Assembly: GCA_016705365.1 (NCBI GenBank)
Contig: JADIYI010000008.1
Location: 248,001-312,000 of the forward strand
Direction: 5' to 3'
DNA: 64,000 bases
Source: Gammaproteobacteria bacterium
GTDB taxonomy: Bacteria > Pseudomonadota > Gammaproteobacteria > Pseudomonadales > UBA5518
The position numbers and the translations under genes were made by a program. The notes under the pieces are model-generated. The model made no database searches, was not told the DNA's origin, and saw nothing but the letters and a program-made list of their open reading frames with translations. The stretch's first letter is position 1; each line of letters begins with the position of its first letter. This document shows, piece after piece, positions 40,592 to 50,547 of this stretch.

Positions 40592-41566
40592 TCAAATGGA
40601 GGCGGCGGCCACATATTTCAAGGCCAGCTGCAGTATTTCCTCGTGCGCGCCGTTGCCCGCGTGCGCCGACTCGTCCGTGAGCAGCCACTGCAGCTCGGGC
40701 CAGGATCGCAACCATGTGTGCTGGCGCTTGGCCAGTTGACGCGTGGCAATGATAGCCCTTTCGACCATCGCGGCGTAGGAAATGCGGTCATCCAGGTAGT
40801 CCCAGGCCTGGCGATACCCCACGCTGCGCATGGACGGCAGGGCAGGTTCGAGGTCCCCGCGCGCGCGCAGCGCAGCCACTTCATCCAGGAACCCTGCCTG
40901 CAGCATCGCCTCGAAACGCAGCGCGATTCGCCGATGCAAAACCACCCGATCCCGGGGAGCCACCGCCAACTGGAGCAGCCGCCAGGGTAGTGCGGTGGCC
41001 CCTTGCCTCTGGTGAATGCTGCTGATGGTGTCACCGGAAACCAGGAACACTTCCATGGCCCGCTGCAGGCGCTGCGGATCGGTCACTGGAATGCGCGCGG
41101 CGGCGAGCGGATCGACCGCGGCAAGGCGGCGGTGAACCGCTGCCCAGCCGCCGGCGTCCGCCAAGGCGAGAATTTCCTCGCGCACCCGGGGGTCAGCCGG
41201 TGGCAGATCGGCCAGCCCCTGGACAAGAGCGCGGAAGTACAGCATCGAACCGCCCACCAGCAACGGTGTCTTGCCGCTGGCGACGATCTCCTCGATCGCG
41301 GCCCATGCATCGCGGCGAAAATCGGCCGCCGAATAGATCTCCGCCGGATCGCGTATGTCGATCAGCCGGTGGGGATACCGCGCGAGCACCGCAGGCCCGG
41401 GTTTTGCGGTGCCGATATCCATGCCGCGGTACACCTGCGCGGAATCGACGCTTACGATCGTGCAATCGAGCGCATCGCACAGCGCCAGCGCCAGCGCGGT
41501 CTTGCCCGCAGCCGTCGGGCCCATCAGGCAGATAACGAGCGGACGCCGATCCGCAGCGGCATTCAC
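40592..41566 (-). CDS. miaA: tRNA dimethylallyltransferase MiaA
   Basis: A 324-aa enzyme that adds the dimethylallyl group to A37 of tRNAs reading UNN codons. P-loop GPTAAGKTALALAL, DSAQVYRGMDIGTAKP (substrate), and the tRNA-binding IIATRQLAKRQHTWLR are all seen. Start is GTG at 41566, 12 bp after mutL. The C-terminus is normal. Confidence 0.97.
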   Translation of the reverse strand: MNAAADRRPLVICLMGPTAAGKTALALALCDALDCTIVSVDSAQVYRGMDIGTAKPGPAVLARYPHRLIDIRDPAEIYSAADFRRDAWAAIEEIVASGKTPLLVGGSMLYFRALVQGLADLPPADPRVREEILALADAGGWAAVHRRLAAVDPLAAARIPVTDPQRLQRAMEVFLVSGDTISSIHQRQGATALPWRLLQLAVAPRDRVVLHRRIALRFEAMLQAGFLDEVAALRARGDLEPALPSMRSVGYRQAWDYLDDRISYAAMVERAIIATRQLAKRQHTWLRSWPELQWLLTDESAHAGNGAHEEILQLALKYVAAASI

Positions 41567-41578
41567 GGCAGCGCCTGC

Positions 41579-43354
41579 TCAGCGACCGCGCAGGAAGAGC
41601 CGGTCGAGCTCGGCCAGCGATTGCACCGCCCAGGTGGGGCGGCCGTGGTTGCATTGTCCGCTGCGCTCGGTGCGCTCCATGTCGCGCAGCAGGCCGTTCA
41701 TTTCCGCGATGCTCAATTGCCGATTGGCGCGTACCGCACCGTGGCAGGCCATGCCGGCGAGAATCTGGTCGGCATGCGCCTCGATACGCGAACTGGTGCC
41801 GAATTCGCGCAACTCGGCCACCACATCGCGTACCAGCGCCGCGATGTCGGCGCCCGACAACAACGCCGGGATCTGTCTCACGGTGACCATTTCCTCCCCC
41901 GAACGCTGCAACTCGAGCCCCAGCGCGGCGAGCGTCGCCGAGTGCTCCTCGACACATTCCGCTTCGCGCCGGCTCACCGCGATCTGCTGCGGCACCAGCA
42001 GCGGCTGGGCGCGCACACCGCCGGCATCACGTGCGCTCTTCATGCGCTCGTAGGTGATGCGTTCATGCGCCGCATGCATGTCAACGATAACCAGCCCCTC
42101 GCGGTTCTCGGCAAGAATATAGATACCCTTGATCTGGGCCACGGCAAACCCGAGCGGCGGCACATCCTGGGCGACGCCGGAAATCGCCGCCGCCGGGAAT
42201 CCCTGCGGCGCGCCGGTGGACAAGGCACGGTAGGCCTCGATACTCTCCCTGACAGCACCCTGATCCGGACGGTTCCACAGCCCGTGCTGCTGTACCACGC
42301 CCGGCTCGCCGGGCGGCGCCGGCGCAACCATCGACGATTGCTCCACGCCACCGGCACGGGTCCCCGCGAGCGCCCGGTGCAACGAGTGAAACAGGAAGTC
42401 GTGCACCATCCTCGATTCGCGAAAACGCACCTCGTGCTTGGTCGGGTGCACGTTCACATCGACCAGCATCGGATCGATGTCGAGATACAACACATAGGCC
42501 GGATGACGGTCATGATAGAGCACGTCGCGGTAGGCTTGGCGGATCGCATGCGCGACCAGCCGGTCGCGCACGATGCGTCCGTTGACAAAGAAGTACTGCA
42601 GATCACTCTGGCTGCGGGAAAAACTCGGCTGGGCCACCCAGCCCCGCAGCATCACCCCGGAAGCTTCGACCTCGACGGCCAGCGCGCTTTCAAGAAACGG
42701 CGCGCCGCACAGCGTTGCCAGGCGCTGCTCGCGCTCGGCAACGCCGGTGCAGGCACGCAACGAAAACACCGGCTTGTGGTTGTGCCGCAGCGTGAACCCG
42801 GCGTCGAAACGTGCCAGGGCCAACCGCCGGACCACCTCTTCGCAATGACCGAACTCGGTACGCTCCGCGCGCAGGAATTTGCGCCGCGCCGGCGTATTGA
42901 AGAACAAATCGCGCACTTCGACCGTCGTTCCGCGCGGATGCGCCGCCGGGGTGATCAGTGGCTCGCCACGCGCTCCTGTTTCGAGGCGCGACCCGTGGTC
43001 CGCACCCGCGGTGGCGGTACTAATCGAGAGCCGCGCGACCGACGCGATGCTGGCCAGCGCCTCACCGCGAAAGCCGAGGCTCAACACCCGCTCGAGGTCC
43101 TCGAGCGTGCGTATCTTGCTGGTCGCGTGGGGCGCGAGCGCCAGTGGCAGATCCTCGACGGACATGCCCTCGCCATCGTCGCGTACGCGAATCAGCAGCG
43201 TGCCGCCGGCTTCGAGGTCGATCTCGAGACGGGTCGCGCCAGCATCGAGGCTGTTCTCGGCCAGTTCCTTGACCACGGAGGCGGGCCTTTCGACGACCTC
43301 GCCTGCGGCGATCTGGTTGGCGAGCAATTCACTGAGATGCTGGATGCGCCCCAT
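41579..43354 (-). CDS. mutL: DNA mismatch repair protein MutL
   Basis: A 591-aa GHKL ATPase. N-terminal ATP-site motifs: ANQIAAGEVVERPASVVKEL, DDGEGM and GFRGEAL. The middle linker (about 335-400) is Pro/Gly/Ala-rich. The C-terminal dimerisation domain lacks the DQHAAHERx(2)E(x)4E endonuclease motif (VDMHAAHERITYE only keeps part), as expected in MutH- or Dam-type gammaproteobacteria. ATG at 43354. Confidence 0.97.
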   Translation of the reverse strand: MGRIQHLSELLANQIAAGEVVERPASVVKELAENSLDAGATRLEIDLEAGGTLLIRVRDDGEGMSVEDLPLALAPHATSKIRTLEDLERVLSLGFRGEALASIASVARLSISTATAGADHGSRLETGARGEPLITPAAHPRGTTVEVRDLFFNTPARRKFLRAERTEFGHCEEVVRRLALARFDAGFTLRHNHKPVFSLRACTGVAEREQRLATLCGAPFLESALAVEVEASGVMLRGWVAQPSFSRSQSDLQYFFVNGRIVRDRLVAHAIRQAYRDVLYHDRHPAYVLYLDIDPMLVDVNVHPTKHEVRFRESRMVHDFLFHSLHRALAGTRAGGVEQSSMVAPAPPGEPGVVQQHGLWNRPDQGAVRESIEAYRALSTGAPQGFPAAAISGVAQDVPPLGFAVAQIKGIYILAENREGLVIVDMHAAHERITYERMKSARDAGGVRAQPLLVPQQIAVSRREAECVEEHSATLAALGLELQRSGEEMVTVRQIPALLSGADIAALVRDVVAELREFGTSSRIEAHADQILAGMACHGAVRANRQLSIAEMNGLLRDMERTERSGQCNHGRPTWAVQSLAELDRLFLRGR

Positions 43355-43394
43355 CTGTCTCTTCAGGAAGAACAGGCCGGGCAGCAGCGGGAAT

Positions 43395-44858
43395 TCAGAT
43401 TTGCGGGATTACGATCCGTTGCCCCGCCTGGATACCACCTCTGTCGCCCAAGCCGTTGGTTTTGACGATCTCGCCGACACTAACACGATAGCGCTCCGCG
43501 ATGCCAGACAGGGTGTCACCACGCGCGATCACGTATTCCGAGGCCCGTGCGCCATTACGCACCCTCATTGCCACCAGCGTGTCGGGCGGGGGCGTGGACA
43601 GGAAGTAATCACTGACTCCGCTGAAGATTGCGCGCGCCATGCTGCGCTGGAAATCGGCACTGCCCAAGCGCGCCGCTTCGCCGGGATTCGAGATGAAGCC
43701 GGTTTCGACCAGGATGGATGGCATATCCGGCGACTTGAGCACCACGAAGCCAGCCTGCTCCACGTGTGGCTTGTGCAGCTGGGCAATCCGGCCCACCGAG
43801 TGCAACACCCGGCTGCCGACCCCCAGGCTGGCATCGAGCGAGGCGGTCATCGACAGATCGGTGAGCACTTCCGCCACCTGATTGTCCTTGGCCCCCAGGT
43901 TGACGCCGCCGATCAGGTCGGCGCCGTTCTCACGTTGCGCCAGGAATGCCGCCGAGGCGCTGGTGGCACCGCGTTGGGACAGCGCGTATACCGAGCTGCC
44001 GCGCGCGCGCGAGTGGGTGAACGCATCGGCATGGATCGAAACGAACAGATCGGCCCCGGTCTTGCGCGCCAGGTCACGGCGCCCCTGCAGCGGCACAAAA
44101 TAATCGCCCTTGCGGATCATCGTCGCGCGGTAACCGGGCTGCTGGTTGACCCGCGTTTCCAGTTGGCGCGCTATGGCCAGCACCACGTCCTTCTCCCGGA
44201 TGCGTCGCGGCCCGATCGCACCAGGGTCCTCGCCACCGTGCCCCGCATCGATGGCAATCAGGATATCGCGCCCGCCTTCGGGCAAAGGCCGCGGCAGCGG
44301 TGCGCTCTGTGGTTGCGCGGGCGCTTCGGGCTGGGTGACCGGCTGGCTGATCTCTGGAGCGGCAAGCGGCGACGAGCCGGAGGCTTCGCGCGCACCCGGC
44401 GCGGTATCCGCCGGCGGTTCCGGGGGCGTGCTCGAGTCCCGTTGCGTCTGGTCGTAGAGATCCACCACCAGGCGATTGCCGTAATCGCCGCTCGGTCCCA
44501 GCAGAAAGCTCTCGGGTCGAACGCCGTTCTGCATGTCCAGCACGATGCGCAGATCGCTCTCACCGCGCAAACCGCTGCGAATGCGCTGTATCGGGGTGGC
44601 CGCAAGATCAACCGTCTGCAGGGTGCCTTGCAGGCGGCTGTTGCCAAGATCGATGATCACCCGATCGGGATTGCCGACCACGCTCAGGCTGTGTTCGGGC
44701 CGACCGCTGAGATCGAAAACCAGGCGAGTGTGGTCAGGTGCGCGCCACAGGCGCACTCCCTGCACGGCGGATGAAGCCAGCGATTGCAGGCTTGCAATCG
44801 TCAGCACCACGCCCATGCAGAGACGCGCGAATCCCGAGGTCGATCCAGAAAAAATCAT
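43395..44858 (-). CDS. N-acetylmuramoyl-L-alanine amidase (AmiB/AmiC type, LysM)
   Basis: A 487-aa exported amidase that splits septal peptidoglycan during division. Signal peptide (1-31), AMIN domain (about 35-135, septum targeting), Pro/Ala-rich linker (145-195), amidase_3 zinc domain (about 205-430; AIDAGHGGEDPGAIG, ETGFISNP, the regulatory helix region present) and a C-terminal LysM (about 440-485). LysM at the end is typical of AmiB. The frame extends about 70 codons upstream, but the signal peptide begins at ATG 44858. Confidence 0.95.
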   Translation of the reverse strand: MIFSGSTSGFARLCMGVVLTIASLQSLASSAVQGVRLWRAPDHTRLVFDLSGRPEHSLSVVGNPDRVIIDLGNSRLQGTLQTVDLAATPIQRIRSGLRGESDLRIVLDMQNGVRPESFLLGPSGDYGNRLVVDLYDQTQRDSSTPPEPPADTAPGAREASGSSPLAAPEISQPVTQPEAPAQPQSAPLPRPLPEGGRDILIAIDAGHGGEDPGAIGPRRIREKDVVLAIARQLETRVNQQPGYRATMIRKGDYFVPLQGRRDLARKTGADLFVSIHADAFTHSRARGSSVYALSQRGATSASAAFLAQRENGADLIGGVNLGAKDNQVAEVLTDLSMTASLDASLGVGSRVLHSVGRIAQLHKPHVEQAGFVVLKSPDMPSILVETGFISNPGEAARLGSADFQRSMARAIFSGVSDYFLSTPPPDTLVAMRVRNGARASEYVIARGDTLSGIAERYRVSVGEIVKTNGLGDRGGIQAGQRIVIPQI

Positions 44859-44911
44859 GGCGCTCGCAATAAACGAAGTGTCCCGTTCCCAAATATAGCA
44901 ACGGCTCACGA

Positions 44912-45400
44912 TTACGCACGTCGAGGACTGCTTTCGAGACGCGTAACTATTGCTGTGCCGCGCACACTTGACGCATGCCAGGCAATCCGCCTGCCTGCGC
45001 CATCCGCGGTGATCGTCAACTCCACATCCGCTGCCGGCAGGTGCCCCGCGCCATGATCGGCCCATTCGAACAACAGCAGCGCGGCGGGATCGAGGTAATC
45101 ACGGATGCCGAACTGTTCGAGCTCCTCCGGATCACGCAGCCGGTAGAGATCGAAATGGAACACCTGCCGCCCCGCCACCTCGTACGGCTCGACCAGCGTG
45201 TAGGTCGGACTGCGCACCTGTCCGGTGTGCCCCAGCGCACGCAACAAACCCCGGCAAAGCGTGGTCTTGCCGGCACCGAGTTCACCATGCAGGTACAGGA
45301 TGGCAGGACCGCACAGCGCATCCGCAAGCCGCGCGCCGAAGGCCAGCGTCGCGTTTTCATCAACCAGGTGGCAGGACATCGGCGCAGCCCTGACCGTCAT
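44912..45400 (-). CDS. tsaE: tRNA threonylcarbamoyladenosine protein TsaE
   Basis: A 162-aa P-loop ATPase needed for t6A37 formation with TsaB, TsaC and TsaD. Walker A is GELGAGKTTLCRGLL, and SPTYTLVEPY and HFDLYRL are family marks. The start at 45400 overlaps the stop of nnr by ATGA; ATG 45379 is a shorter choice closer to the family. A gap of 53 bp precedes the amidase. Confidence 0.95.
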   Translation of the reverse strand: MTVRAAPMSCHLVDENATLAFGARLADALCGPAILYLHGELGAGKTTLCRGLLRALGHTGQVRSPTYTLVEPYEVAGRQVFHFDLYRLRDPEELEQFGIRDYLDPAALLLFEWADHGAGHLPAADVELTITADGAGRRIAWHASSVRGTAIVTRLESSPRRA

Positions 45401-46890
45401 TCGTTGAGCAGGCGACGCAGCCAGGGCAGGAGGTCGGTCGCGAGCAGACCGCGCTCACCCGATTCCTGCGCCGCGAGATCCGCGGCGCGCCCGTGCAGAC
45501 AGACGCCGAGGCGCGCCGCCAGTTCCCGGCCTGCCCCCTGCGCCAGCAAAGCACCCAGGATTCCGCTCAGCACATCGCCCATCCCGCCCGTTGCCATGCC
45601 CGGATTGCCGTAGGGACAAACGCCGACCGGGAGCTCGGCATCCTGCGTGGACACCAGCGTGCCGGCCCCCTTGAGCACCACCACCGCGGTCGGATCGGCC
45701 AGGCGCCGCAGCGCGGCAAAGCGGTCATCATTCACCTGCGTCACCGGCATCGTGAGCAGGCGGGCGGCTTCGCCGGGGTGTGGTGTCAGCAGCAACTGGT
45801 CACGCCAGGGTCGCGCATCGGCTTCACCCGCAGCGAGGGCATTCAGCGCATCGGCGTCGAGCACGGTCGGCAGACCCGCCGCCAGCGCGCGTTGCAGCAT
45901 CTGCTGCGCCCAGGGGCTGCGCCCGAGCCCCGGCCCGACCACCAGCACCGTGGCTCGCGCCAGCATCGGCTCGAGCTCGTGCACAAACGCCACCGCGTGC
46001 GCCATCAGTTCCGGGCAACGCGCAACGATGGGCGCCACGCTCGAGGCATGTGTGGCCACCGACACCAGCCCTGCTCCGCAGCGTGCCGCGGCCTCGGCAG
46101 CCATCGCCGCCGCACCCGCCATTCCGGGCGCCCCTCCGATCACCAGCACATGACCAAAACGGCCTTTGTGCGCAGTGCGCGGGCGCGCCGGCAGGGCCGC
46201 GAGCAGCGAACCCAGCGACAGCAACTCGGCGCCCGGCACGACTCCCCGGTAAGTTGCGGGCGGGACACCGAGATCGTGAAAATGCAGGACGCCGCGCAAA
46301 TCGGCGGCAGCACCGGTATAGAGGCCGCGCTTGCGTCCGATAAAGCTGATGGTGTGGGCAGCGCGTACAGCGACCCCGCGCACCGCGCCGGTATCGCTGC
46401 AAAGGCCCGAGGGTATATCCACCGCGATTACCGGCAATTCACTGCCGTTGATCGCTTCGATGACCTTCGCCTGAAGTTCTTTTACCGGGCCACTGAGACC
46501 GGTGCCGAGCACGGCATCGACGATCAGCTCGCCCTCGCCCGGTGCCTGCTCGCCCCATGGCGCGATGCTCACACCCGCCGCAATTGCCGCATCAAAGGCC
46601 AGCCGCGCATCACCGCCAATGCGCCCGGCATCCCCGACCAGGGCAATGCGTGCGGGAACCCCTCGATCGGCCGCGAGCCGTGCCACCACGAACCCATCAC
46701 CACCGTTATTGCCGGTACCGCAAACGATATGCAGCCCTGAATCCGGATAGTACTTGCGCGCCACATCGAACACCGCGCGACCTGCCCGCTCCATCAGCAC
46801 ACACCCCGGTATGCCCTGCTCGACGATGGCGGCGCGATCGAGTGCCCGCACCTGTTCCGCGGTATACAGCGCGGTGCCTGCTTGCGGCAT
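45397..46890 (-). CDS. nnr: Bifunctional NAD(P)H-hydrate epimerase/dehydratase
   Basis: A 497-aa fusion that repairs hydrated NAD(P)H. The N-terminal epimerase part (about 1-215; GTGNNGGDGFVVARL, VDAVLGTGLSGPV) and C-terminal ADP-dependent dehydratase (about 230-495; TPHPGEAARLL and NPGMATGGMGDVLSG) are both complete. The start is ATG 46890 with AGGAGA 8 nt upstream; the frame continues far upstream without support. Divergent from queG. Confidence 0.96.
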   Translation of the reverse strand: MPQAGTALYTAEQVRALDRAAIVEQGIPGCVLMERAGRAVFDVARKYYPDSGLHIVCGTGNNGGDGFVVARLAADRGVPARIALVGDAGRIGGDARLAFDAAIAAGVSIAPWGEQAPGEGELIVDAVLGTGLSGPVKELQAKVIEAINGSELPVIAVDIPSGLCSDTGAVRGVAVRAAHTISFIGRKRGLYTGAAADLRGVLHFHDLGVPPATYRGVVPGAELLSLGSLLAALPARPRTAHKGRFGHVLVIGGAPGMAGAAAMAAEAAARCGAGLVSVATHASSVAPIVARCPELMAHAVAFVHELEPMLARATVLVVGPGLGRSPWAQQMLQRALAAGLPTVLDADALNALAAGEADARPWRDQLLLTPHPGEAARLLTMPVTQVNDDRFAALRRLADPTAVVVLKGAGTLVSTQDAELPVGVCPYGNPGMATGGMGDVLSGILGALLAQGAGRELAARLGVCLHGRAADLAAQESGERGLLATDLLPWLRRLLNE

Positions 46891-46971
46891 GGTTTGCGTC
46901 TCCTGTGAACAGGTTTTCATTGTATCCGAAGGCTCCGCTATGCTTGGCACCCGATACCACGGAGAAAGCGC

Positions 46972-48087
46972 TTGGCTGTCCCCGACAAAGAACCCGCAGC
47001 AACCCTCATGCGCGACGATCCGCTGACGGGGCTGGCGACCGATATCCGGCTCTGGGCCGCGGAGCTCGGTTTCGCACGCCTCGGCATCAGCCGCGTCGAC
47101 CTTGCCCCTCACGACCGGTACTACCAGCGCTGGCTGGCAGCAGGCCACCACGGCGAAATGGAATATATGGAGCGTCACGGCGCCCGGCGCTGGCGACCCG
47201 CTGAATTGATTCCCGGCACCATACGGGTGATTTCCGTCACGATGGACTACCGCGCGGGAGGCGCCGATCCGCTGCAGGTTCTCGAAGATCCCGCCCGGGC
47301 CTACGTGGCACGCTACGCACTCGGGCGCGACTATCACAAGCTGATGCGGGCACGTCTCGCCGAGCTCGCCAAACGGATCCGCGCGCGCCGTCCGGACGCC
47401 GCCCAGCGTGTATTCGTCGATAGCGCGCCGGTACTGGAGCGGGCAATCGCGCAGCAAGGGGGAATCGGCTGGATCGGCAAGAACACCATGCTGATCGATT
47501 CCCGCGGCGGTTCGTGGTTTTTTCTCGGCGAGATCTATACCGATATTGCGCTGGCGCCCGACCTGCCTTTCAGCACGATGCATTGCGGGAGCTGCACCGC
47601 CTGCCTCGAAGTCTGTCCGACGCAGGCCTTCGTCGGCCCTTTCGAACTCGATGCGCGCCGCTGCATCTCGTATCTGACCATCGAATTGCAGGGCTCGATA
47701 CCCCCCGAAATGCGCCCGCTGCTCGGCAATCGCGTGTTCGGTTGCGACGATTGCCAGCTGGTCTGCCCGTGGAACAAGTTCGCCCGCCCGAGTTGCGAGG
47801 CAGATTTCCTACCGCGCCACGGACTCGATGACAGCGCTCTGAGCGAACTGTTCGGCTGGAGCGAGCAGCAATTCCTCGAGCGCGCCGCCGGATCACCGCT
47901 GTATCGGCTGGGCCACGCCCGCTGGCTGCGCAACCTCGCGGTAGCGCTCGGCAACGGGCCGGCAACGGCGGCGGCGCGCGCGGCACTGCAGGCGCGCCTC
48001 GAGCATCCTTCGACCCTGGTACGCGAGCACGTGGCGTGGGCGCTCGCGCGACTTCAGACACTCATGCGGAAAAACGTGTCGCGGTAG
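46972..48087 (+). CDS. queG: Epoxyqueuosine reductase QueG
   Basis: A 371-aa cobalamin and 4Fe-4S enzyme that makes queuosine from epoxyqueuosine in tRNA. Two ferredoxin-like cysteine sets are visible (CGSCTACLEVCPTQAF and CDDCQLVCPWN), with a C-terminal HEAT-like segment. The best start is TTG at 46972, since GGAG lies 7 nt before it; ATG 47008 is an alternative. The 3' end overlaps the convergent orn gene by 34 bp. Confidence 0.96.
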   Translation: MAVPDKEPAATLMRDDPLTGLATDIRLWAAELGFARLGISRVDLAPHDRYYQRWLAAGHHGEMEYMERHGARRWRPAELIPGTIRVISVTMDYRAGGADPLQVLEDPARAYVARYALGRDYHKLMRARLAELAKRIRARRPDAAQRVFVDSAPVLERAIAQQGGIGWIGKNTMLIDSRGGSWFFLGEIYTDIALAPDLPFSTMHCGSCTACLEVCPTQAFVGPFELDARRCISYLTIELQGSIPPEMRPLLGNRVFGCDDCQLVCPWNKFARPSCEADFLPRHGLDDSALSELFGWSEQQFLERAAGSPLYRLGHARWLRNLAVALGNGPATAAARAALQARLEHPSTLVREHVAWALARLQTLMRKNVSR

Positions 48088-48602
48088 TGACGCAGTTCGG
48101 CGATCGAGTCGCGGATATCCTCGAGTGCGAGGTGGCTGCCCTGCTTGCTGAACCCGGCATACACGTCCGCGCGCCAGCGACGTGCCAATTCCTTCACGGT
48201 GCTGACGTCAAGATTGCGGTAGTGAAAAAAAGCTTCCAGGCGCGGCATATGACGCACCATGAAGCGGCGATCCTGGCAGATGCTGTTGCCGCACATCGGC
48301 GACTGTCCCGCCACGGCATGGCGGGCAAGAAACGCCAGCGTCTGGCGCTCGGCCTCGGCTTCGTCCATGGTGCTCCGGCGCACCCGATCGACCAGGCCCG
48401 AATGACCGTGCTGACGGGTATTCCATTCGTCCATTGCTCCGAGCACCGCGTCGTCCTGGTGGATCGCCAGCACCGGCCCCTCCTCGATCACATCGAGATG
48501 GGCATCGGTGACGATCGTCGCGATCTCAAGCACCACATCACGCTCGGGGTCGAGACCGGTCATCTCCATATCGACCCACACCAGAACGTCCTGCGCTGCC
48601 AT
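48054..48602 (-). CDS. orn: Oligoribonuclease
   Basis: A 182-aa DEDDh 3'-5' exonuclease that clears 2-5-nt RNAs and pGpG, thus finishing c-di-GMP turnover. Exo I is WVDMEMTGLDPERD; the later motifs include NSICQDRRFM and the His-x4-Asp (YRNLDVSTV is the ExoII/III region). ATG 48602 has GGAGGAG 6 nt upstream. Tail-to-tail overlap with queG. Confidence 0.97.
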   Translation of the reverse strand: MAAQDVLVWVDMEMTGLDPERDVVLEIATIVTDAHLDVIEEGPVLAIHQDDAVLGAMDEWNTRQHGHSGLVDRVRRSTMDEAEAERQTLAFLARHAVAGQSPMCGNSICQDRRFMVRHMPRLEAFFHYRNLDVSTVKELARRWRADVYAGFSKQGSHLALEDIRDSIAELRHYRDTFFRMSV

Positions 48603-48702
48603 GATAAACTCCTCCGCGATATGCTCATCCGCAACCTGACTATAGCAAAGCGCCATGAACCCGTGCTGAGACCACACCGCCCGATGCCGATCCGCGAACT
48701 GC

Positions 48703-49677
48703 ATGGCCGGCCGTAAGCTGAGCCTCAACCAGGCGCGACGTGTCAGCGGCAGGCATCGCAGCCGCCTGGAGCGCGCCGAAACTCCTGGCGACTCACCGGC
48801 TGGCGATCAACAAGGTGTGGTGATCGCCTGTTTCGGCAAGAAAGTCGAAGTGGAGGATGCCAGCGCGCCGCAATGCGTGGTGCGCTGCCATCTGCGCGCC
48901 AATCTCGAGTCGGTGGTGACCGGGGACCGCGTGATCTGGCGCCGTGATGGCGATGCCGGAGTGGTCCTCGCGCGGCTCGACCGAAGCAGCGAACTCGGAC
49001 GCCCCGATGCACGCGGCAGGGCGCGTATCATCGCCGCCAATCTCGACCAGATCGTGATCGTCATCGCGCCCGAACCGGCACCGCACTCGAGCCTGCTGGA
49101 TCGCTACCTGGTGGCGGCCGAAAATGCCGGCATCGGCGCGCTGATCCTGCTGAACAAGACCGATCTTGGCGACCCCGACGGCCGGCTCGGGCAACTGCTG
49201 CGTCCCTATGTCGCTATCGGCTACCCAGTGCTGCGTGCCTCGGCGCTGAAAGACGGTGGTCTGGACGAATTGCGCGCCGCGCTGGCGGGTCACACCACGG
49301 CTTTTGTCGGGCAGTCGGGTGTGGGCAAGTCCTCACTGATCTCGGCGCTGCTGCCGCAGCAAGCGATCCGGATCGGCGATCTGTCGGACGCCGCGATGAA
49401 GGGGCGTCACACCACGACTACCGCACGTCTCTATCACCTCGGCGGCGGCGAACTGATCGATTCGCCCGGTATCCGCGAGTTCAGCCTCGAACACCTCGAC
49501 ACTGCCAGCACGGCAGCCGGGTTCGTCGAGTTCAAGAGCTATCTCGGACAGTGTCGCTTCCGCGACTGCGAACATCGCGACGAACCCGGCTGCGCGGTAC
49601 GCGAAGCGGTCGCTGAGGGGGCACTGAGCGCGGAACGCTACGCCGGTTATCTGCACATCATCGGAGCCCGCCAATGA
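48703..49677 (+). CDS. rsgA: Ribosome small subunit GTPase RsgA
   Basis: A 324-aa circularly permuted GTPase acting in late 30S maturation. N-terminal OB fold (about 35-105), G domain in permuted order NKTD (G4), then GQSGVGKSSLI (G1) and DSPGI (G3), and a C-terminal zinc finger (CRFRDCEHRDEPGC). A basic N-terminus (AGRKLSLNQARRVSGRHRSR). Start ATG 48703. Ends with an ATGA overlap into psd. Divergent from orn. Confidence 0.97.
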   Translation: MAGRKLSLNQARRVSGRHRSRLERAETPGDSPAGDQQGVVIACFGKKVEVEDASAPQCVVRCHLRANLESVVTGDRVIWRRDGDAGVVLARLDRSSELGRPDARGRARIIAANLDQIVIVIAPEPAPHSSLLDRYLVAAENAGIGALILLNKTDLGDPDGRLGQLLRPYVAIGYPVLRASALKDGGLDELRAALAGHTTAFVGQSGVGKSSLISALLPQQAIRIGDLSDAAMKGRHTTTTARLYHLGGGELIDSPGIREFSLEHLDTASTAAGFVEFKSYLGQCRFRDCEHRDEPGCAVREAVAEGALSAERYAGYLHIIGARQ

Positions 49678-50537
49678 ACCACTCCCTGCCCCGACGCGCA
49701 TTCGTCGCCCTGCAGTACCTGGTGCCCCAGCACCTGCTGTCGCGACTGTTCGGGTACCTGGCCGGCTCACGCATCCCGGTACTGAAGGATTTCCTGATCC
49801 GCCGCTTCATCGCCGCATTCGCGGTCGACATGCGCGAAGCGCTCGACCCCGACCCGTCTTCCTATGCGGATTTCAACGCGTTCTTCACCCGTGCCCTGGC
49901 CCCCGGCGCGCGCCCGCTCGACAGCGCGCCGGACTCACTGGTATCGCCGGCTGACGGCGCGATCAGCCAGCTCGGGCGGATCGAGGCGGGACGCATCGTG
50001 CAGGCCAAGGGCCATTGGTTCAGCAGCGCCGAGTTGCTCGACGATCCGCAACTGGCGCGCCGCTTCGACGAGGGTTCGTTCGCCACCATCTATCTCTCGC
50101 CGCGCGATTACCATCGCGTACACATGCCCCTGGCGGGACGACTGGTCGCGATGCACTATATCCCGGGATGCCTGTTCTCGGTCAACCAGAGCACCGCCGA
50201 ACATGTGCCGCGGTTGTTTGCGCGCAATGAACGCCTGGTATGCCAGTTCGAAACCGCGCACGGGCCATTGGCGATGGTACTGGTGGGTGCAATGATCGTG
50301 GCCGGCATAGAAACCGTGTGGAGCGGACCGATCACTCCGGCCGGACAACACACGCTCGCCATCGACCTCGAGATGCCCGCCAGCGAACGCAGCCTGGAAA
50401 AAGGCGCCGAGATGGGTCGCTTCCAGCTCGGTTCAACGGTCATCCTGCTGCTGCCACGCGGCGTGGCCAGCTGGGATCCGGCACTCGGCGAGGGCAGTAC
50501 GGTACACATGGGTGCGCGTATCGCGACGCTGGGCTGA
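49674..50537 (+). CDS. psd: Phosphatidylserine decarboxylase
   Basis: A 287-aa pro-enzyme of the inner membrane that makes phosphatidylethanolamine. It cleaves itself at LGST (in GRFQLGSTVILL near the end) to form the pyruvoyl group. Other family parts: DFNAFFTRAL, SPADGAI, YHRVHMP. It starts inside the rsgA stop codon and is probably co-translated. Converges with epmA after 10 bp. Confidence 0.97.
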   Translation: MNHSLPRRAFVALQYLVPQHLLSRLFGYLAGSRIPVLKDFLIRRFIAAFAVDMREALDPDPSSYADFNAFFTRALAPGARPLDSAPDSLVSPADGAISQLGRIEAGRIVQAKGHWFSSAELLDDPQLARRFDEGSFATIYLSPRDYHRVHMPLAGRLVAMHYIPGCLFSVNQSTAEHVPRLFARNERLVCQFETAHGPLAMVLVGAMIVAGIETVWSGPITPAGQHTLAIDLEMPASERSLEKGAEMGRFQLGSTVILLLPRGVASWDPALGEGSTVHMGARIATLG

Positions 50538-50547
50538 ACAGGGTAAC

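Noticed and set aside
41003..43465. An 820-codon plus-strand frame opposite miaA/mutL
   Set aside because: Antisense shadow of two well-supported genes, no ribosome site, no recognisable motif.
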